Assembly: GCF_002251435.1 (NCBI RefSeq)
Contig: NZ_NPJI01000013.1
Location: 124,001 to 188,000 of the forward strand
From: Prevotella sp. P2-180
GTDB lineage: Bacteria; Bacteroidota; Bacteroidia; Bacteroidales; Bacteroidaceae
DNA: 64,000 nucleotides
Direction: 5' to 3'
Made by a program: the position numbers and the translations under genes. This document shows, one piece after another, positions 45,824-53,293 of this stretch; position 1 is the first letter of the stretch; each line of letters opens with the position of its first letter. The notes beneath the pieces are model-generated. The model saw only the letters and a list, made by a program, of their open reading frames with translations. It was not told where the DNA came from and did not search any database.

Positions 45824-47272
45824 TTATTCCGCGAACAAGTCCTCCAAGGTCACGACACTTATGAAATCACTGCTGTATTCATTGTGAGTCAGCCCGTATG
45901 TAGTGATTAGTGTGCTATGTATTGCCGCTTTTCGGGGAATATGTTCCAGAAAGAGATTCTTGCGGTGTACAAGTTTTGCATGGTAAGACTTATCCACGGT
46001 GAATTCCTCGCTGTAGAATTTTATCTCGCAGAGATTGTATATGTTGTCCTTGCGCTTTATGATGAGGTCAATTTGTGTTCCTTCATTATTGTTGTCTCCC
46101 TTTTGAATCCATGACGATTGTTCTGTGCTTACTCCGGCAATGCCAAGCCCCTTCTTTATTTGTGAGATGTGGTTGAGACAAACTTCCTCAAATGCAATTC
46201 CTCTCCAACTGATTACCGCCTGCGAATCGATGTTTTGGGTCCAGAAGTCCTCTGGCAGATTATGTCGTCCTTTAATGTATGTCTGATAGAATCGACAGAA
46301 AGGGTCAACAAGTTTATATCGCGTGTTGCGTACACTGTCGCCGAACGGCGCATATTCTATGATGAAATTGCTTGCCACAAGGGCTTTCAGTTTGTCAGAC
46401 AGGTTGCCACTGTCTTCTATTCCTGTGAAAGAAGATATTTCCTTGCGCATATATCCGGAGTGTCTTCTGCCGATACATTCAACTATCGCTTTCATATCTT
46501 CGGGGGAAGAGAATACGGACGCGAAAAGCCTGTCGTATTCATCTTTTAGCTTTCCGTCGTTGGCGAACATCAGGCGGTCCACGTTTTGTGGCAGACTTAA
46601 CTGGGGCTCAAAGTAGTTAAGGTAATATGGAACACCACCGAAAATCATGTAGCTTTGCACGATGTCGTATCTTGAGATTGGTGTGTTTTTACTCTTGAAG
46701 AACTGTTCACATTCATTGAGTGTGAAGGGGGATAATTTGATGATGTGTGTTGTTCTGCCGTAGAGTCCACCATGGTTGTTGATGAGTTTGTCGAGAATCC
46801 ATGAGTTGGCACTACCGCAGACAATCACCATCACGTTGTCGCGATGACATGCCCATGTGTTCCAGAATCCTTCGAATGCGGTGAGAAATCCCGAACGTGG
46901 TGTATCTAACCATGGCAGTTCGTCCAGAAAGACAACCTGCCTTCTGCCTGTGTCATTGTTCTGAAGGTGCATACTCAGCATAAAAAAAGCCTCAAGCCAT
47001 GAAGTGGGTATGTGGCTCTTGGGCATCCCTTGCAGGAGCAATGAATGATAGAAATGCTTGAGTTGTTCGGGCATGAGATTCTTTTTACCTTCCTCATCTA
47101 CTGGCGACAGACCGGCATGTCGGAAAGTAATCTTCCCGTTCAATGCTTGGTCAACCAAAAACGTCTTTCCTACTCTTCGCCTGCCATATATGGCGACCAA
47201 ATGGGCTTGGTTACTCTTGTAAAGAGTATGCAACTCCTTGATTTCTTTGTTCCTTCCGATAATCCTTGCCAT
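45824..47272 (-). CDS. Archaeal-type AAA ATPase with DUF234-like C-terminus
   Basis: A 482-residue ATPase. Walker A YGRRRVGKTFLVDQ (about residue 32), Walker B VVFLDELPWLD (about 120), sensor VIVCGSANSWILDK, then a winged-helix part and a C-terminal nuclease-like DUF234 domain with AFEEVCLNH and EIDLI-type IDLIIKR...LCEIKFY. Such ATPases are common, multicopy Bacteroidota genes of unclear role, possibly mobile or defence-related. The start MARIIGRNKEI at 47272 is favoured over 47299 because the promoter element TACCTTTG lies at 47304-47297. Confidence 0.85.
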   Translation of the reverse strand: MARIIGRNKEIKELHTLYKSNQAHLVAIYGRRRVGKTFLVDQALNGKITFRHAGLSPVDEEGKKNLMPEQLKHFYHSLLLQGMPKSHIPTSWLEAFFMLSMHLQNNDTGRRQVVFLDELPWLDTPRSGFLTAFEGFWNTWACHRDNVMVIVCGSANSWILDKLINNHGGLYGRTTHIIKLSPFTLNECEQFFKSKNTPISRYDIVQSYMIFGGVPYYLNYFEPQLSLPQNVDRLMFANDGKLKDEYDRLFASVFSSPEDMKAIVECIGRRHSGYMRKEISSFTGIEDSGNLSDKLKALVASNFIIEYAPFGDSVRNTRYKLVDPFCRFYQTYIKGRHNLPEDFWTQNIDSQAVISWRGIAFEEVCLNHISQIKKGLGIAGVSTEQSSWIQKGDNNNEGTQIDLIIKRKDNIYNLCEIKFYSEEFTVDKSYHAKLVHRKNLFLEHIPRKAAIHSTLITTYGLTHNEYSSDFISVVTLEDLFAE

Positions 47273-47296
47273 AGAAATTATGCTTTTATTTTTCGG

Positions 47297-47304
47297 CAAA
47301 GGTA
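47297..47304 (-). promoter_or_regulatory. -7 promoter element of the ATPase gene
   Basis: TACCTTTG on the minus strand, 24 bp before the ATG at 47272. Confidence 0.55.
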
Positions 47305-47363
47305 CAAAAAATCCTTTTCACCGAAAAATAAAAGCCTGTTTTCTATACTTATTTAACAATTAG

Positions 47364-47427
47364 AGGGTCATGGAGACAGGAACATCGACCCTAAAGAGTG
47401 AACCAATGTGCCTATTCCTATGACCCT
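47364..47427. repeat. REP-like palindrome, copy B
   Basis: Outer arms AGGGTCAT (47364-47371) and ATGACCCT (47420-47427) enclose the 27-base core shared with copy A (47383-47409). It lies just upstream of the ATPase gene, opposite copy A. Confidence 0.75.
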
Positions 47428-47618
47428 TATTTGGGGTTATTTTGACTGTCGAATGAAACGTGTTTTCCGCTCCTCTATAACGCGCTTGTAAATGCGTTAG
47501 CAAACAGATAGTCAAACACTACCTTCCGGAAGAACTGCTCCATTTTTACCCCGCATTTGGGCGAAAATCGTTTGTTATATCAGAATTATTGTGTATCTTG
47601 CACCAAAATAATATCTAT

Positions 47619-47861
47619 ATGGAAAGACTGATTGGAAGGACACTTGAATGTCAGGAATTGCAATGGGCAATGGATTCGCAACGCTCGGAACTGATAATCC
47701 TCTATGGCAGACGCCGTGTGGGAAAGACTTTTCTTGTGCGTCGCTTTTTCGATGACAAGATTTGTTTGCAGATATTCTTGAAAAAACGATTTCACTTGGA
47801 AAATACAACATCTAAATACGAATCTAAGGGACTGGTTAATAACTGTGCCCCTGAATTCTAA
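47619..47861 (+). pseudogene. N-terminal fragment of an AAA ATPase
   Basis: The frame starts MERLIGRTLECQELQWAMDS and contains Walker A YGRRRVGKTFLVRRFFDDKI, as in the ATPase at 45824, but after about 50 residues the sequence loses all family resemblance (QIFLKKRFHLENTTSKYESK) and stops. Walker B and everything after it are missing. The upstream TATCTTG (near 47595) is a promoter element short of one T. It is a decayed paralogue. Confidence 0.7.
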
Positions 47862-47945
47862 TGTGGGGTTTATAATATAGCGTTAAAATATATCAAATAT
47901 GTGAATTTATTTATCTCCATATTCGCGTAATATATAAATAATCAG

Positions 47946-47953
47946 TATCTTTG
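47946..47953 (+). promoter_or_regulatory. -7 promoter element of the second ATPase gene
   Basis: TATCTTTG, 39 bp before the ATG at 47992. Confidence 0.55.
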
Positions 47954-47991
47954 CGCCGTTATTTATTTAACGTAACGTAAAACACATAATT

Positions 47992-49122
47992 ATGGTGTGG
48001 AATGAAAAGACAAAGAATCCTTTCGTGATAGAGGGGTATGTGTCGCCAGATTTTTTTTGTGACCGTGAGAAGGAAACCTCACTTCTTACGAGGCATCTGA
48101 CAAATGGTTGCAATGTGACACTTATGGCTCCCAGACGACTTGGGAAGTCGGGATTGGTGTTCAACTGTTTCAACCAACCTGAGGTGCGAGAGGTATATCA
48201 TTGTATCTATGTGGATATATACGAGACGAAGAACCTTGATGAGTTTGTATGTGAATTGGGTAAGAGTATTCTTGCTGAACTTCGTCCGAAGGGACGTAAG
48301 GTTTGGGAGAACTATCTGAATATACTAAGTTCCTTGAAATCCATAATATCATTCGACATTAATGGCAATCCGGAATGGAGTGTAGGCATTGGAGACATCA
48401 CCCTACCGGATGTTACACTTGACGAGATTTTCGCATATCTGAACAATGCGGACAAACCGTGTTTAGTGGCGATTGACGAGTTTCAAACAATAGTAAATTA
48501 TCCCGAAAAGACGGTTGAGGCATCATTGCGCAAGAGAATACAGAATTGCCATAATGCAAGTTTTGTGTTCGCTGGCTCCAAACGCCATTTGGTGGCGCAG
48601 ATGTTCACATCGCCGTCAAGACCATTCTTCAATAGCTCGGCAATTATGGGACTTGAACCTATCGACCGTATTGTATATTTCGAATTTGCCAACCGCCATC
48701 TCTCGAATATAGGAAAGGCAATTTCACGTGAGGCTTTTGATTTTGTATATGACACCTACCAAGGTGTGACATGGTATATACAATATGTGATGAATATGCT
48801 TTATACTTCCTTTTCTCCCAACAGTGTGTTTGTAAAAGATGATGTCGAGAGTGTTGTGCGTGACATACTCTCGCAGCATCGTTTTGCCTATCAGTCGCTT
48901 ATGTATCAGTTGACTTCTAAACAGAAACAAGTTGTCATGGCTATTGCACGTGAGGGGAAAGTGGGGGCGCTGATGTCACAATCTTTCCTTCGAAAGTACA
49001 ACTTGGGCGCAAGCACAGTACAGGCAGCAGTTAGAACTTTGCTCGATCGTGATTTCATTACTTTTGATGAGGGTGTTTATCAGCTTGGCGACCTTTTCTT
49101 AGCACAGTATCTCTTATTATAA
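47992..49122 (+). CDS. AAA ATPase (archaeal ATPase-like)
   Basis: A 376-residue ATPase: MVWNEKTKNPFVIEGYVSPD, CDREKETSLLTRHL, Walker A LMAPRRLGKSGLVF (about residue 46), Walker B CLVAIDEFQTIV (about 162), sensor FVFAGSKRHLVAQMF and a C-terminal winged helix (SFLRKYNLGASTVQAAVRTL). It belongs to a common Bacteroidota family of DEAD/ORC-like ATPases without known role; unlike the 45824 gene it has no DUF234 part. Length is normal for the family. Fragments of a near-identical copy lie at 50628-50745. Confidence 0.82.
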   Translation: MVWNEKTKNPFVIEGYVSPDFFCDREKETSLLTRHLTNGCNVTLMAPRRLGKSGLVFNCFNQPEVREVYHCIYVDIYETKNLDEFVCELGKSILAELRPKGRKVWENYLNILSSLKSIISFDINGNPEWSVGIGDITLPDVTLDEIFAYLNNADKPCLVAIDEFQTIVNYPEKTVEASLRKRIQNCHNASFVFAGSKRHLVAQMFTSPSRPFFNSSAIMGLEPIDRIVYFEFANRHLSNIGKAISREAFDFVYDTYQGVTWYIQYVMNMLYTSFSPNSVFVKDDVESVVRDILSQHRFAYQSLMYQLTSKQKQVVMAIAREGKVGALMSQSFLRKYNLGASTVQAAVRTLLDRDFITFDEGVYQLGDLFLAQYLLL

Positions 49123-49132
49123 ATAAAAGGAG

Positions 49133-49140
49133 TATCTTTG
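49133..49140 (+). promoter_or_regulatory. -7 promoter element of the GH127 remnant
   Basis: TATCTTTG, 44 bp before the ATG at 49184. Confidence 0.5.
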
Positions 49141-49183
49141 CAAGCGAAATACAGTCATCGAAACAATAATTAAAAAACCGAAT

Positions 49184-50098
49184 ATGAAAAAAATCATTAT
49201 CGCTACAATCATGGCGGCAGTAATGATGCCCGCCAATGCACAGAAGAAGGGTGGCCATGGCTATCCAATCACTCCTGTGGAGTTTACCAAAGTGAAAGTC
49301 ACTGACTCATTCTGGGGGCAGAGACTAAAGGCAAGCCGCGAGGTAACTATACCACTCGCCTTCAGCAAATGTGAGGAAACTGGTAGATACACCAATTTTG
49401 AAAAGGCTGCCAAACCGAGTGAATCATATAAGGTGGAGGGATTGTCGTTTGATGACACCGATGTATATAAGACCATCGAGGGCGCAAGCTACTCACTGCA
49501 GACATATAGCGACAAGCGACTCGTGGAGTATATTGACAGTGTGCTCGACATCGTGGCAAAGGCACAGGAGCCCGACGGATACCTATATACATCGCGCACG
49601 ATGAACCCGAAGCATCCTCATGAATGGGCTGGCGACAAGAGATGGTCGAAAGAGGAAGACCTCAGTCATGAACTATATAACCTCGGACACATGGTGGAGG
49701 GAGCTGTTGCCCACTATCAGGCCACGGGTTCAAGGAAATTCCTCGACATAGCATGCCGTTATGCCGATTGTGTGTGCCGTGAGGTAGGTCCGAACAGCGG
49801 CCAGGCTTGTGTTGTTCCGGGACATCAGATTGCCGAGATGGCACTGTGCAAACTATATGTGCTAACAGGTGAGAAGAAATACCTTGATGAAGCAAAGTTC
49901 TTGCTCGACTATCGCGGAAAGACGCAGTTTAAGAGCGAGTACAGTCAGAGTCACCTGCCAGTGCTTGAGCAGGATGAGGCTGTGGGACATGCCGTGCGTG
50001 CCGCATATATGTATGCAGGTATGGCTGATGTGGCTGCCCTTACTGGTGACAAGTCGTACATCGAGGCCATCGACCGTATATGGGAAAACATTGTGACT
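49184..50098 (+). pseudogene. GH127-type beta-L-arabinofuranosidase, 3' truncated
   Basis: The intact first 305 residues include a signal peptide (IIIATIMAAVMMPANAQ) and the start of the GH127 (alpha/alpha)6 barrel: VEFTKVKVTDSFWGQRLKAS, CEETGRYTNFEKAA, FDDTDVYKTIEGASYSLQTY, ELYNLGHMVEGAVAHYQATG and LPVLEQDEAVGHAVRAAYMY. GH127 enzymes release beta-L-arabinofuranose; full proteins have about 600 or more residues. The catalytic cysteine/glutamate region is lost: at about 50098 the sequence passes directly into a two-component regulator. The promoter is present, so a truncated, exported protein might still be made. Confidence 0.85.
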
Positions 50099-50607
50099 GT
50101 GCCGACGTGTGCGCAATGACGCTTCAACCAGCCATATTCCATTTGTTATGCTCACGGCAAAGACCGACACCGACTCCAAGGTGGAGGGAATGAATGTTGG
50201 AGCCGATGCATATATCGAAAAACCATTCTCGATGAGTTATCTTGAGGCCTGTTGCCTAAATATCATGCACGTGAGGAGATTGCTGCGCGAGAAATACTCC
50301 ACAACCCCATCAGAACCAATCACCGAGATTGCATCCTTTTGCTAATCCAGACCTCAACGTTAACTTCCTCGCCGACAAGTTGTGCATCAGTCGCTCGCGA
50401 CTTTTCGCCAAGATAAAGACACTTGCCGACGTGTCTCCCAACGAGATGATTCAAATAGTGCGCCTGAAGAAGGCGGCCCAAATGCTCTCAGAGGGGAATA
50501 TGAAGGTGAGCGAGGTGTGCTATACCGTAGGATTCAGTAATCCGTCGTATTTCTTTAAGTGCTTCTACAAGCAGTTTGGGGTAAGTCCTTCGGAGATAAG
50601 AAAATAA
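50099..50607 (+). pseudogene. C-terminal relic of a hybrid two-component system (receiver + AraC)
   Basis: The end of a receiver domain appears (VRNDASTSHIPFVMLTAKTD, then GADAYIEKPFSMSYLEA, 50109-50270), followed by the linker (REKYSTTPSEPITEIAS). A small deletion with frameshift follows near 50335, then a complete AraC-type DNA-binding domain (ANPDLNVNFLADKLCISRSR to YKQFGVSPSEIRK, ending 50607). The sensor, kinase and most of the receiver are gone. Such regulators control polysaccharide loci, so this and the GH127 fragment are probably the ends of a deleted pectin or arabinan locus. Confidence 0.88.
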
Positions 50608-50627
50608 AGTAAAACTTCAATAAGAAA

Positions 50628-50745
50628 GTAAGAGTATTCTCGCTGAACTTCTGTGTTAGCAGGTTCCAAACGCCATTTTTTTTGATGAGGGAGTATATCA
50701 GCTCGGTGACCTTTTCTTAGCACAGTATCTTGTGATGAACTCCAA
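50628..50745 (+). pseudogene. Mosaic remnant of the AAA ATPase at 47992
   Basis: Three short pieces of the ATPase gene follow each other in the right order with the parts between deleted: GTAAGAGTATTCT (as at 48261), GGTTCCAAACGCCATTT (as at 48575) and GATGAGGGAGTATATCAGCT (as at 49065) running to the AGCACAGTATCT end. No frame is open across it. Confidence 0.8.
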
Positions 50746-50754
50746 GGTCTAGAA

Positions 50755-51879
50755 TCAGAACTTCATTCGGAACAGAGTGGCGGTGGTGTCGGATGTAATC
50801 AGTTCGATACTGCCGCCATTTTGTTTCATTATCTGGCGCGAGATGCTCAGGCCGATGCCGCTGCCGGTGGGTTTGGTGGTGAAGAAGGGGACGAAGATCT
50901 GTTGTGCCTCGTCCGAGGAAATAGGTTGGCCGTTGTTACGGATGTCGATGAGGATAGAGTCGTCGGGAGTGGTGTAGGCTGATATGTATATTGAGGTTGC
51001 ACCTGCCTCTATGGCATTTTTAAGCAGATTGGTGACGACATGGGCTATGAGGCTTTCATCGGCATAGAGGAGAAGGTCGGAAACGGGGATGTCGAGGTTG
51101 ATGTTCGAGTCTTTAGAATACTCAGAACTTATGGTTGCCATCCTTTCAAGGAATGGTTTTACGTAGAAGAGTTTTGGTTGAGGTTTGGGAATGAGCGTCA
51201 TACGGCGGTAGTTATCCACAAAATTGAGGAGTTGCCTGCCGGTGGAATTGATTACCGACAGACCTTCCTTTATATCGGCATCATCAGCCTTATTACCAAG
51301 TGTCTCGCTGAGCGAAGTTATTGGTGCCACATTATTCATTATCTCATGTGTCAACACACGGATGAGCTTTGTCCATGACTCAAGTTCGCGCGACGACAAC
51401 TCATTGCGAATGTCACTGAAAGCGATGATACGCACTTTCTTGCCATTTAGCATTGCTGTGGTCTCGCGTACGGAGAAATCCTCAGATGCGAGTTTCCCCT
51501 TCACCTGACTCTCAAATGTCAGCACTTCCATATCGAGCAGTCGTAGTGCAGCCTCATTATGCTGAAGCACACTGCCCCGTTCGTCCACTACCATTATACC
51601 GGTCGATACCGCATTGATAATCTGTTCGTAGTATCTTTCCCGCTCCATAAGGTCGTGTCGCGCCTTCTCGATGATGCGCCGAATGCGGTTGAGCGACTCG
51701 TTGACAAGTCTGTCGTGGCCCTGCTCTGGGAAGTTGAAAGAGAAGTCGAGGTTGTCGATGGCATTAAAGAGGAACGTCACCTTGCCGATGGCGCGGCGGT
51801 ATCGTCGGTGGAGCACAAGGCATACGATGCCGAATACGGCTGCCGTGCTGAGTATGGCGATGATGACGTTAGAGTCCAT
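50755..51879 (-). CDS. Histidine kinase partner of the NtrC-like regulator
   Basis: A 374-residue kinase. One N-terminal membrane helix (VIIAILSTAAVFGIVCLVLH, about 4-23), a PAS-like part (about 85-150, YYEQIINAVSTGIMVVDERG), H-box with phospho-acceptor His in RVLTHEIMNNVAPITSL (about residue 190), and the ATPase domain with N-box NLLKNAIEAGA, DIRNNGQPI, FVPFFTTKPTGSGIGLS. It overlaps the regulator gene by 11 bp (51869-51879). A chimeric relic at 42035 carries almost the same H-box region. The signal sensed is unknown. Confidence 0.92.
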   Translation of the reverse strand: MDSNVIIAILSTAAVFGIVCLVLHRRYRRAIGKVTFLFNAIDNLDFSFNFPEQGHDRLVNESLNRIRRIIEKARHDLMERERYYEQIINAVSTGIMVVDERGSVLQHNEAALRLLDMEVLTFESQVKGKLASEDFSVRETTAMLNGKKVRIIAFSDIRNELSSRELESWTKLIRVLTHEIMNNVAPITSLSETLGNKADDADIKEGLSVINSTGRQLLNFVDNYRRMTLIPKPQPKLFYVKPFLERMATISSEYSKDSNINLDIPVSDLLLYADESLIAHVVTNLLKNAIEAGATSIYISAYTTPDDSILIDIRNNGQPISSDEAQQIFVPFFTTKPTGSGIGLSISRQIMKQNGGSIELITSDTTATLFRMKF

Positions 51880-53173
51880 ATTTCTTGATTTTATTGTAAA
51901 GAGTCTGGCGGGTGATTTCCAGTCGCTGAGCCACCTGGCTGAGGTTGCCTTCGCACTCGTGTATGGTTCTGGCGATGAGATCGCGTTCCATTGAGGCGAG
52001 GGACGCAGAGGGTGTAGAGGAGTGAGAAGAGGGTAAAGAGGAGTGAGGAATGCCTATTTCCCCTATTATCACGGCTCTCTCCATAGTATGCTCCAGTTCG
52101 CGAATGTTTCCAGGCCATGGATATTCGAGCAGTTGTTGACGGGTTTTATCGTCGATTGCTATTGGAGTCTTGTTGTAGAAATCGGAGAACTTCTTGATGA
52201 ATTGTTGGGCGAGAGGTATTATCTCATCCTTACGTTCACGCAGTGGTGGCAGGTGTAGGCAGATGGTGTTCATGCGATAGAGCAGGTCCTCGCGGAATGT
52301 ACCTTCCCTCACCATATCCTGCAGGTTGCGGTTGGTGGCTGAGATAAGGCGGATGTTGATGGGTATCTCCTTGGTGCCGCCGAGACGAGTGATTGTCCTG
52401 CGCTGAAGGGCAGTGAGCAGTTTGGCCTGGAGAGGGTAGGAGAGGTTGCCTATCTCGTCCAAGAAGAGAGTGCTTCCCTCTGCGAGTTCCATCTTTCCCG
52501 GTTTGTCGCTCTTGGCATCGGTGAATGCCCCTCGCACATATCCGAACAATTCGCTCTCAAACAGTGTTTCCGTGATGGCACCCATATCCACAGTCACCAT
52601 TTGCTTTGCGTTACGTTTCGACAATCTGTGAATCTCGCGAGCCAGCACCTCCTTGCCAGTTCCGTTTTCGCCAGTGATAAGAATGTTGGCATCTGTTGGA
52701 GCCACTTTGCGAACAAGCTCCTGAAGAGCGTCCCCGCCACCTGGTGGTATGAGTGGTTGCGTATCATTATCGTGATGGCTCAACCTCCCATCGGAGGGCA
52801 GAAGGACCCTTAATTTCTCAATCAGCACCTCGTTCTCAAAAGGCTTGACGATGAAGTCGGCTGCTCCTTCCTTTATGCCTCTTACTGCGAGGTCGATGTC
52901 TGCGTAGGCAGTGAAGAGTACAACTGCTACATCTGGTTCAGTGTGCTTTATCTCCTTAAGCCAGAAGAGTCCCTCGTTGCCATTGTTGATGCCCCGTCCG
53001 AAGTTCATGTCGAGTAGCACCACGTCGGGTCTCTTCCTCCGCATCAGTGTAGGAATGGCGTTGGGGTTGGTGGATGTCTGTACATCCTCGCATACATTCT
53101 TCAATAGCATCCTCAGCGATACGAGCATTGCCTCGTTGTCGTCGATGATAAGTATATTGCCTTTTTTCTTCAT
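51869..53173 (-). CDS. NtrC-family sigma-54-dependent response regulator
   Basis: A 434-residue regulator: receiver domain (about 5-125) with phospho-acceptor Asp in VVLLDMNFG, AAA+ domain (about 150-375) with Walker A GENGTGKEVLAREIH, the sigma-54-contacting loop in VRGAFTDAKSDKPG (GAFTDA in place of GAFTGA), Walker B LFLDEIGNL, and a Fis-type DNA-binding end (GNLSQVAQRLEITRQTLYNK). It activates sigma-54 promoters after phosphorylation by the kinase encoded next. A likely target is the promoter at 30199 before the TolC/MacB operon. Residues about 375-395 contain a serine-rich insertion-like stretch (SSLPSSHSSTPSASLAS). Confidence 0.93.
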   Translation of the reverse strand: MKKKGNILIIDDNEAMLVSLRMLLKNVCEDVQTSTNPNAIPTLMRRKRPDVVLLDMNFGRGINNGNEGLFWLKEIKHTEPDVAVVLFTAYADIDLAVRGIKEGAADFIVKPFENEVLIEKLRVLLPSDGRLSHHDNDTQPLIPPGGGDALQELVRKVAPTDANILITGENGTGKEVLAREIHRLSKRNAKQMVTVDMGAITETLFESELFGYVRGAFTDAKSDKPGKMELAEGSTLFLDEIGNLSYPLQAKLLTALQRRTITRLGGTKEIPINIRLISATNRNLQDMVREGTFREDLLYRMNTICLHLPPLRERKDEIIPLAQQFIKKFSDFYNKTPIAIDDKTRQQLLEYPWPGNIRELEHTMERAVIIGEIGIPHSSLPSSHSSTPSASLASMERDLIARTIHECEGNLSQVAQRLEITRQTLYNKIKKYGL

Positions 53174-53196
53174 TGTCTATTTTGGAGATAACGATG

Positions 53197-53204
53197 CAAA
53201 AGTA
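53197..53204 (-). promoter_or_regulatory. -7 promoter element of the NtrC-like regulator gene
   Basis: TACTTTTG on the minus strand, 23 bp before the ATG at 53173, directly adjoining the T run of the preceding terminator. Confidence 0.55.
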
Positions 53205-53205
53205 C

Positions 53206-53255
53206 AAAAAAAAGACAAGGCAGACAAGAATGTAATCAGTAAACTTGTCTGCCTT
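53206..53255 (-). terminator. Terminator of the ATPase-permease operon
   Basis: On the minus strand a 12-bp perfect stem AAGGCAGACAAG/CTTGTCTGCCTT (53255-53217) is followed by GTC and eight T. It lies 38 bp after the permease stop. Confidence 0.85.
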
Positions 53256-53293
53256 ATTTATTTTTAACAAACAGCTATGAATGCCAATTTATG

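Noticed and set aside
51974..52046. GAGGAGTGAGAAGAG repeats in the NtrC-like gene as another inserted palindrome
   Set aside because: The stretch codes for a serine-rich linker between the AAA+ and DNA-binding domains but has no clear second arm, so insertion is not supported enough.
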